Of a DNA stretch of 64,000 nucleotides, positions 56,759-64,000 are shown piece by piece. Every line of letters begins with the position of its first letter. The stretch's first letter is position 1. Source of the DNA: Collybia mongolica (taxonomy: Eukaryota > Basidiomycota > Agaricomycetes > Agaricales > Clitocybaceae). The stretch is from the NCBI GenBank assembly GCA_013420905.1, contig JAAXNY010000005.1, positions 2,046,001-2,110,000 of the forward strand, read 5' to 3'. Below the pieces are notes generated by a model. It was not told the origin of the DNA. It saw only the letters and a list, made by a program, of their open reading frames with translations, and did no database searches. The position numbers were made by a program, and so were the translations under genes.

Positions 56759-58703
56759 ATGTCTTCCACTTCTACTTCCGCCATGGCCCGTGCTCTGCGC
56801 TCGCCTTCCGCGCTGTCTCTCTCGCTTTCTGCCGCGATTCTACCGACTGAGGGCCGTTCCCCCACTATGGTCTATGTGGACCAGCCGATCCCTTCCTTCC
56901 CTGACCTCCTCGAAGATGCCGAGGGCGACGTCTTCGTCGCTATGGAGCAAGGGTGGATTATCATGGCCGAGGAGCTCGCGCCCCGTATGGACCATCAGGG
57001 TCCGCTTGACCTTGACGACTTGATCGACTTTGTCGATCACTGCTCCATGCTCATCGTACGCCCATCTTTTACTTGTTAATTCCTTTTACTTATTTACTGG
57101 TCTCAGGATGCCATCACTGGCGTGGTCCGTGGCGCGCGTTTCTCGCTGCCATATCCGGCTATCCTCCTCCTGCGCGCGCTTCACCTTCAAGTGATGCGCA
57201 TCCCAGTTGACGCGCGCGATGCTTCGTGGTCGTCCTGGCGTACGGTCATATCGACTGACCTGGGCGCCAACTCCATTCTTCTGGTAAATAACTTGTTTAC
57301 TTCTTTACTCTGCCTCCCTTTGTCAAGCTGACTACCTTTTTCTTTTAGGGCCAGGCTCCCACAGTGGAGCAAGTCCTTGACCAGGTGGGGTCGCGCTTCG
57401 AGCGCGACAATGGTGATAGTATCTTTCGGGATACTTTCCTCGTCCCGCCTCGCATGGTTGGCGCGCCGCGCCGTTACCATCAGTACCAGGACAATTGGTC
57501 CGCCGCGCCCTTGCCGGCGCGCTCCCCGGTCTTGGTACCCGCGGTTCGTTTATTACTGCTTTTTATTACTTTTCTTCGGTAGTTGACTTATTTTAATAGC
57601 CCCTCAAGCGGAAGCGTAATGCTGGGTCCAAGGGAAAAGGCCGTGCGGTTCCCCAGGTATATCCTTTACTTTACGAGTTTCACATTATTGCTGACTTGAT
57701 TTCACAATTCTAGTCCGACATGTCGCGCGCCCAGGGGACTGGCAGTGCTTCCGCGCTGCGTCCCTCGGAAGCAGGCCCGGTATGTCTCTTTCTGAAGTCA
57801 TTTACGTTCCCTCATCTTTATCTCCTTAGTCCTCTGGGCAGCCGCCGGTGAAGGTTGAAGTCCCTGAGCTTCAGCTCTTCGATGATGAGGTCGCACGCCA
57901 GTTGGCTCAAGAGGGGTTCGCGGAGTTGTTGCCTCCCGCGGCCCCTTCTCCTCGTCAGTCGCGTAAGACCACCCGCTCTAGGGATAGGGCTCAGGCGACA
58001 CACCGTAAGCACGCGCTGGTTCCCAACCGGGAGCTGACGCCGCTCCAGTCCCCTATTACCTCCCTGCTGGCTGACCTTGCGCCGCGGCGCTCTTCCGTAT
58101 GTTTATTACTACTTTATTTCTTGTTACTGATCATTTTTACTAGGTGGGCTATCCTTGCACGATGTGCGCCACCCGCGGCGACATTGAGTGCACCTTCAAC
58201 GGTTGGGGTAAACCGTGCGTGGAATGCGCCACCGCCAAGAAGGGGAAGTGCAGCTTCAGCCTCACTCCCCAGAGGCGCGCTAGGCTCCGTGAGGATCTGG
58301 GGCCCATGCTTGGTGCGGGCATTTCTAGTAAGCCATCTTCTTTCCGTCTTTTTGTTTACTACTGATTCTACTTATTCTACTAGCGGTTGCTGAAGCCTAT
58401 GCTCAGCTCGGCAACGCGGACACCCTTGCCGCGGAGGTCATTCAGGCCGCTAACCGCGCGCTTGAAATGCGCGACTCCTTGTTGGCGCGCATAGTTGGCA
58501 CCATTGGTAGGTTGTACGAGGAGGAAGGCCTGGAGGGCCTTCAAAACCTCTTGCTGACTACGCCAGCCACGGAGAGCGCCCTCCTCTTCTACGCGGACTT
58601 CCAGAATCTCCCTTGGCCGCCCTTGGAAGAAGAAGTAGAGGTTGATGACAGTTCTTCGTCGTCAAGATCTTCTGCGTCCGTGCCTGACAGCGAGGAGGAG
58701 TAG
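56759..58703 (+). CDS. Antisense accessory gene A: Cys6 cluster protein
   Basis: Eight exons: 56759-57055, 57107-57283, 57349-57543, 57600-57656, 57714-57779, 57830-58096, 58144-58327, 58384-58703; 520 aa, no stop. Not a known retrotransposon protein. The N-terminal half has hydrophobic and acidic helices (PIPSFPDLLEDAEGDVFVAM, VRGARFSLPYPAILLLRALH). A basic patch (PLKRKRNAGSKGKGRAV) looks like a nuclear signal. Exon 7 holds six cysteines as C-x2-C-x7-C-x8-C-x2-C-x7-C (YPCTMCATRGDIEC, KPCVECATAKKGKC), close to but not the canonical fungal Zn2Cys6 spacing. The tail is acidic with a Ser run. It lies between pol and the 3' LTR of gypsy II on the opposite strand. A captured host gene or an element-specific nuclear protein are the two options. 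Confidence 0.75.
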
Positions 58704-59407
58704 CCGCGCCGCGCCCCCCCCCACCTACGTTTTTTTTTTTCTATATGTGTTTTCCCGGGCCCCTGGCCCTTTTATTACTGCTACCTAAGTTCCCCCGCCT
58801 TTCGTTGGGCTTCAATTCTTTAATTGAAGTCCAACACATGTCTTATATACAGTCCCTCGGACTATAAACAATGCTATTGATTTGGCTGTGGTTCTATTGT
58901 CTTCATAAGAAAGCTTCCGCCCTTGCCCCGGCTACTTAAGTTATAAATAGTACGGTTTAATTCTGGTGCAATTCTCTCGATCATTAAAAACCGTGGCGCG
59001 ATCACTGACTTTTTATAGACAATCTATTTCAATCCTTGTAACCTTGGTAGGTTTTTCCAATTCGATTTTGCTTATACCCATCTCCCCCTCAACACTGATA
59101 ACAACTGTCCCAGTTGTCATGCGGACACTGCCGCGCTCCACATGAATTTTTACGGAGCTCCTTTTTTTTTTTTTTAATTGGGCCCAGCATTTCAATTAGG
59201 CACGCGTCTCGGACCTGTTCAGTTGAAATGTATAGATTTTTCTGGGGATAGAACGCGCGCAACGAATGAGAGACTGGGTAGCACTTCTCTAGTCGTAGAG
59301 GTATAAAAAGGGCACTGGCTGTGCTTTTTGTCCCAAGACATCGCCCGACTCTATTATACTCTCTTTACAACGTTCTGGTTCGAAGAATCAATTTCCTCTG
59401 CATCATT
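58704..59407. other. Spacer between accessory genes A and B
   Basis: 704 bp, non-coding, with T runs (58,731-58,740 and 59,162-59,176). The 3' end of A presumably terminates in the first 200 bp (TTTTATTACTGCTACC). The promoter of B lies at the right end. Confidence 0.5.
59302..59309 (+). promoter_or_regulatory. TATA box of accessory gene B
   Basis: TATAAAAA in GAGGTATAAAAAGGGCACTG, 98 bp upstream of the start codon at 59408, followed by a CTC-rich leader. This supports independent transcription of B from the plus strand. Confidence 0.6.
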
Positions 59408-60785
59408 ATGACTAGCCCCCCCAACTATCAAGACATCGAGAACTTCAAGATGGTCCAAGCTCAGTGGCACACCTTTCAAGCTCGTTTATCGATGGACACC
59501 CTTGTTGAACAAAGGGTCAGCGTCCGGAAGTTAGGCGAAACCGCGGTACACTTTTTACCAATTAACTTATATACGCCGTTATCGTAACAACTTTTACAAT
59601 TTACAGCTACTCCTGACTGAGTCCAAAATGGTTTTGACGGAGCGGTCCTGGCAGAATGTTATCTTTGGCGTCCGTAAAGCATTCCAGGGACTACAACATG
59701 TATACCCCGAGTTACTTCAAGAGCCCGTCTACCGCAACATTGTGACTCTTACTGCCGCTATTCACCGTCACCGTGAAAAGGTCCGCACCGAGCACCTGTC
59801 TCAAACCGCGGTGCGTGCTTTTTACCTTATCTTGCACTGTACTGTTCTTAAACCATGGTTTTCTGGTACTAGGTCCCTGCTACTGGTGGTGATGCGGATA
59901 GTCCCGCTATTCCAGGCGAGGTCATTGCTGGCGGTGAATATGACGGTGACATTGAAATGTCTGGTACTGACTCGGTATGTTTCTTTTTAGCTACCGCGCT
60001 GTCAGTGCGCGACATACTCAATGGCGTCTCTTCTTTACTCAAGAATATGGTCATTGATTCCGGCGCTACGGCTAGCGCTACTGTCTCTGGACCAGTGACT
60101 AGTCGTCTCCTTAGTGAAGGACCAATCACCCGTAGTCGCAAGGAGAAGGAGAACATTAAGGTTCCCCGTGTCAAAAGGACTAAGGCTGAAAAGGCTGCCA
60201 TCAAGGTACCCATTCTTGTTTTTGCTCTGTCTATTACTTTGTTTCTCATTCCTACAGGACGGTAAGCGTTCCGAGCTCAACCGCGGCAGTACTCTTCGTC
60301 CCAAAAAGCGTACGAGGCAGGACACCCCGGATGAAGATCCAAAGGCATCTGCTGAGGGTACGTTTTCTAATAATAGATGGTTCTAATTTTATACTGACTG
60401 TGTATCAGATACTCGTGTCTTTATTGACTTCCGTCCCTCCAAGGAGCACGATGTAGTCTTAGCGCGGGCGCGCTTGATTGCTGACGCGGGCGATCCCTTG
60501 TCACACACCAAGCAAGCCCTCGGTAGGATGCTTTTAAACTACCGCGCTGAGTTGGAGGAGATCAGTCATACAGTGTCCTTCTTATTGAAGCGTCGTGACG
60601 CCACTATGGACGAGGTTACTCGCCTCAACGGTCTAATGAACGAGGCCGCTCTGGAGGGAGGCTCTGACGAGGCTGCCACTGCGAGCGCTACCGAAGTCCA
60701 TGACCAGGATGACAATGATAAAGAGGAGGTAGCTCCGGCTGACGTGCCCTTGCCCGAGGTTGAAGACGACTTCATATCTGCTTGA
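59408..60785 (+). CDS. Antisense accessory gene B, unknown protein
   Basis: Six exons: 59408-59545, 59607-59810, 59873-59974, 60044-60205, 60258-60357, 60409-60785; 360 aa. Intron 3 (69 bp) is in frame if retained, so two products are possible. Not recognised. The N-terminus is helical (QAQWHTFQARLSMDTLVEQR, WQNVIFGVRKAFQGLQHVYP). The middle is disordered and basic (KEKENIKVPRVKRTKAEKAA, RPKKRTRQDTP), a likely nuclear signal. A helical block follows (RAELEEISHTVSFLLKRRDA), then an acidic C-terminus. Same base composition as pol and gene A. Its stop is 147 bp from the pol stop, tail to tail, inside gypsy II. Confidence 0.7.
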
Positions 60786-60931
60786 GGGTAGTCCAATTAA
60801 CTTCCTCCTTAGTTATGGTGTCCCTCCCCACGCTCCTTTGTATTACTGTCTTTACTCGGTTTAACACTGTCCTTACTACTTAGCTTCGTTGCTTACACTG
60901 TCTTTACTGCTTCTGTTTTCATACTGATTTA

Positions 60932-63900
60932 TCACTTATGCAACTTCCGGTGTGACATAGTAGTTTGTGGTAGCGCCGGCGCTATCCCCTCTTCAGTGTT
61001 TTCACTAGAGCTTGACTCTGAATCGGACTGATCCAATTGGACTCTGTCAAAGGTATAGTCACGCTCCTTATAAACTTGTCTATTAGCGGGATCTTTCGAT
61101 TCCACTAAAGCATTTAATGTTTCGCTAGAGATGTCTATTAGATCTTGCAGATTATCCGGCAGTTCAATTGTACTCCTAGCAAAATAGGGAATAACCCTAA
61201 ACGCCCCCACTTTATGTTGCCACACCGATCCATCCATTTCACAAACAATATAGGCTCCCCCGCGGTTTCGTCTCAGGACTATCATTGGTCCCAGGTACCG
61301 TGGCTTCAGCTTTTTATCGAGCGAACTTTCGACCTCGGTATTTCTAACTAGTACTAAACTTCCTGGTTTGAAATCATAGTCTCTGATGGTCGCGCTGTGA
61401 TCCTTCTCATACTGTAATAGTCTCCTTCGTTTTTCTATATTGATACGTTTCCTCATATCGGCCACATGCTGGACGTGCTTAGCTAGAGCCTGCGCTCTAA
61501 ACCCAATGAGTTCCTCTGTAGTCAATATTTTTCCTGGTAACTTTACTAACCAAGTGGCTTCAATGATATCTAACGGTAAGGTTGGGTGCGCGCCCGTAAT
61601 CATAAAATAGGGGGAGCAACCCGTCCCTCTCCGTATAGTAATCCTGTCAGCCCACATTACATGGTGGAAGAAGTAGTACCACTTCTTTACATCACCACCT
61701 GTAGCTTTGAAGACAGCTTGACGCACATCCCAATGTGCGCGCTCGGCGATCCCATTTCCTTTGGAATTGTATGGTGATATACTTATTCCTGTAATACCAT
61801 ACTTGGATTCCAGCCACGCTTTGGCTGCGACAAAGGCAGGACCATTATCCGTTACAATTTCCGTTAGAGAACCCCATCTACAAATTACTTCTTCGAACAG
61901 CCACCTTCCCAAGGTCTTGCCATCCTCAGATTTGAGGGGCGCGCCTTCCATCCATGAAGACAGCGCACATCTTCCTTGGACAATGTATTTATAGCCATTA
62001 GACGATGGGCTCATATACATGGTGTCCGCATGCAATACTTGGAATATAGACGGCGTGTGGGTTATGACAGGAGGGATTCTCAACAAAGTTAAGAGCCTTG
62101 TCTGACAGATGTGACATGACTTCACATACCATGATACATCGCGTTCCATTTCTGGCCACCAAAATCTTTTATCTATTAAGGATTTTGTTGCATAGAAACC
62201 CCTATGTCCAACAGAATCGTGAGACGCCTTCATCATATATGTTCGGTGATTTTTATCAACAACAAGCTGGTGCGCGCTATCGATATTTTTCCTATACATC
62301 CTGCCTTCTGGATCCAAAAAGAAATTAGACGCCTGCCTTGCAAACTTTAGGTAGGCGCGATCTGTCATTCCTTTTGGTCTCTTTTGTGGTCTTTTTAACC
62401 ATTCTTTTATTAAAGGTAGGTTTTTATCCTGTTCCAGTGCCGTAGGTGTTCGTTTAGACTCATCATATACTTCCCTTACATTAGGGTCATATTTAAACTT
62501 TTCATCAGGTATGACAGTAGTATTTACAAGTTGCTTTAGATAAGCTTCTCTTTGAATACCGAACCGTCCTAAACCTAAGTGCTGTTTTACTTCTCCGATA
62601 AATGCTGCTTCACCAGCCCAGGCATTGTTTACTTCCACTTCAAAATCAGAGATTTCCTTTGCAAGTTGGAATAGATATCCGCCGCGCGTGTCGATCTCCT
62701 CTTTAAAGTCTGACAGTTCCAAAGGGTCATCCAATCCTTCCGTTGGGTTGATGAATCTTAAAGGACCTGAGGGTTCGTCGTAACCATCATCTGGGTCCGG
62801 GTAGACAGGATCCCCTAGCCGCGCGTCGCGTCTTGACAGACCGTCTGGGCCAAAGCCTTTACCAGCTTTATGAACCAAAGTAAAGTGGAACATAAGTATC
62901 CTATCAATCCACCTATTTACCGTTGCATTAGGTCCTAAACTTGGGTTTGATAACATCCCCTTAATGTACTTTGCATCCGTTTCCACTACCAAATTTCGTA
63001 CTCCAATAAACCAATAATAACATGCCATTAGAACTCTCATTAATCCGAATAGCTCTCGTTTGGGTTGTGAGAAGCGCGCTTCGCGCTCATTCAGAGTTAT
63101 CGAGTCAAATCTAGCATAGTGCTTTCTTCCAGGTATATCAGGGTCTTCCTGGTAGATATAGTAGCCTACGGCTTTCCATGACGTATCTACTGACAGTACT
63201 ACTGGCGTATTCCAGGTGTAATTAATTGAACGGAGCGCGGGGCTATTTTTAAGTGCGTCTAATAATAGCTGCTGCGCTTCTTCTTGCTCAGGCCCCCATA
63301 TCCAAGGTTCACTACTCCTAGTTAACTTTTGAATTGGTTGACCTATACGGGCGAAGTCTTTAATGAAATTCCTGCATACACCAATAGTTCCCATGTAAGC
63401 GCGTACTTCACTGACATCTTTGCATGGTCCCCATCTTTCAACTACACCGATTCTATCTGTAGTAGGTTTTCGTCCTTCATAGGTACATCTATGTCCTACC
63501 ACTAGAATTTCACTTGCGCATAACATAGACTTATATCCTGAAAATGTTCCTCCAGAATACTTCATTCTCTGTACGACGCGATTTACATTTTGCATATGTT
63601 CCCAGAAGAAGCGCCTAACACCTGGAGCACCAGGTAGCTCTTCTTCTGTTCCGTCCGGTAGTTCGTAGCGCGTTGCTGGACCGCGCACGGGTACATCATC
63701 AATATAGGGTATTGTGACATGTGGTACCTCATCCTGTAGGATGTACGTGACATCGTCATGAAATATTGGAACAGAATTCGTCCATCCCATAGGGAGTGTT
63801 ACTAATCTCAGCGCGCCAAATGGTGTTTGGAACGTGGTTAGATCGCGCGAGGTTTCTGCTAAAGGCCTCTCATCGTATCCTACATATAGATCCATCATTC

Positions 63901-64000
63901 CGCCACAAGCGCGCCCTGCGAAGTGTTCTGCTAGTTCTTCGGTAGCGGGTGGTAGACCCGAGTGCGCTATTGTGACTGCATTCAGTGGTTCTAGACTATG
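60932..64000 (-). CDS. pol polyprotein of gypsy II: RT, RNase H, integrase (N-terminus beyond the edge)
   Basis: Open from the right edge to the stop at 60932, more than 1,020 aa. RT fingers/palm ([34 protein letters not shown]; catalytic YIDD intact), then RNase H ([36 protein letters not shown]). Integrase has the HHCC zinc domain ([25 protein letters not shown]) and a DDE core ([34 protein letters not shown]). A GPY/F-like module follows ([20 protein letters not shown]), then a Ser/Glu-rich tail. No chromodomain is visible. No stops or frameshifts, and GCGCGC is frequent, unlike gypsy I. Confidence 0.92.
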   Translation of the reverse strand, partial: HSLEPLNAVTIAHSGLPPATEELAEHFAGRACGGMMDLYVGYDERPLAETSRDLTTFQTPFGALRLVTLPMGWTNSVPIFHDDVTYILQDEVPHVTIPYIDDVPVRGPATRYELPDGTEEELPGAPGVRRFFWEHMQNVNRVVQRMKYSGGTFSGYKSMLCASEILVVGHRCTYEGRKPTTDRIGVVERWGPCKDVSEVRAYMGTIGVCRNFIKDFARIGQPIQKLTRSSEPWIWGPEQEEAQQLLLDALKNSPALRSINYTWNTPVVLSVDTSWKAVGYYIYQEDPDIPGRKHYARFDSITLNEREARFSQPKRELFGLMRVLMACYYWFIGVRNLVVETDAKYIKGMLSNPSLGPNATVNRWIDRILMFHFTLVHKAGKGFGPDGLSRRDARLGDPVYPDPDDGYDEPSGPLRFINPTEGLDDPLELSDFKEEIDTRGGYLFQLAKEISDFEVEVNNAWAGEAAFIGEVKQHLGLGRFGIQREAYLKQLVNTTVIPDEKFKYDPNVREVYDESKRTPTALEQDKNLPLIKEWLKRPQKRPKGMTDRAYLKFARQASNFFLDPEGRMYRKNIDSAHQLVVDKNHRTYMMKASHDSVGHRGFYATKSLIDKRFWWPEMERDVSWYVKSCHICQTRLLTLLRIPPVITHTPSIFQVLHADTMYMSPSSNGYKYIVQGRCALSSWMEGAPLKSEDGKTLGRWLFEEVICRWGSLTEIVTDNGPAFVAAKAWLESKYGITGISISPYNSKGNGIAERAHWDVRQAVFKATGGDVKKWYYFFHHVMWADRITIRRGTGCSPYFMITGAHPTLPLDIIEATWLVKLPGKILTTEELIGFRAQALAKHVQHVADMRKRINIEKRRRLLQYEKDHSATIRDYDFKPGSLVLVRNTEVESSLDKKLKPRYLGPMIVLRRNRGGAYIVCEMDGSVWQHKVGAFRVIPYFARSTIELPDNLQDLIDISSETLNALVESKDPANRQVYKERDYTFDRVQLDQSDSESSSSENTEEGIAPALPQTTMSHRKLHK

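Larger units (their letters stand above)
55090..64000 (-). mobile_element. Ty3/gypsy retrotransposon II with antisense accessory genes (runs off the right edge)
   Basis: Reads right to left: pol (from beyond 64,000 to 60,932), two plus-strand spliced genes, polypurine tract, 3' LTR (56308 to 55090). The pol frame is open throughout and rich in CGCG, so the element is young. It is inserted in a LINE. Its 5' LTR, gag and protease must lie beyond the window. Confidence 0.85.

Overview
The window looks like a piece of an Agaricomycete (Basidiomycota) nuclear chromosome. Genes are split by many GT-AG introns of about 45-75 bp. They include typical fungal genes (HEM1, ARG8, LYS12, BNA3, a Cdt2 homologue, an Slh1-type helicase), a tyrosine-kinase-like (TKL) kinase of the kind expanded in Agaricomycetes, and a DUF6699-like protein. 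Genus cannot be told from sequence alone; Cantharellales (Rhizoctonia-like) is only a guess. All exon joins below were built by hand from splice sites and reading frame. Where I give a complete join, its total length is a multiple of three and contains no internal stop.

Region 1, 1-34,420, is gene-dense host sequence: HEM1 (-, runs off the left edge), ARG8 (-), CWC21-like (-), ABHD4/5-like hydrolase (+), METTL3/IME4-type RNA methyltransferase (-), a PHD finger-helical bundle-TKL kinase fusion (+), a WKF-domain protein (-), ARL1 (+), a decayed remnant, CDT2 (-), LYS12 (+), a small membrane protein (-), a Trp/Gly/Asp-rich protein (+), a membrane coiled-coil protein (+), a DUF6699-like protein (-), an Slh1/ASCC3-type helicase with a dead second cassette (+), and a kynurenine aminotransferase (-). 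Several neighbours are divergent pairs sharing 230-650 bp promoters.

Region 2, about 34,420-64,000, is nested mobile DNA. A CpG-decayed Ty3/gypsy element (5' LTR 35,904-36,395, gag and pol to about 40,926) carries a Tc1-type transposon in its leader. From about 41,340 a diverged tandem array of roughly 215-bp units is split by a DNA transposon (41,473-46,627) whose family I do not recognise. That transposon makes an 8-bp target duplication and is itself hit by a solo LTR (41,696-42,911) and by a foldback insertion. About 4 kb of AT-rich non-coding DNA follows, then a LINE (51,493-55,089, minus strand, 20-bp A-tail). The LINE is split by a second Ty3/gypsy element whose 3' LTR is 55,090-56,308 and whose pol runs leftward from the right edge.

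The second gypsy element belongs to the same family as the solo LTR and has intact reading frames. Between pol and the 3' LTR it carries two multi-exon genes in antisense orientation (56,759-58,703 and 59,408-60,785). The best candidates for undescribed biology are these antisense accessory genes, the unassigned transposon with its Asp/Asp/His/Glu-motif protein, and the PHD-TKL kinase fusion. Older elements are CpG-poor and their stop codons are nearly all TGA where Arg (CGA) is expected, a pattern of CpG-to-TpG decay; the second gypsy remains rich in GCGCGC.
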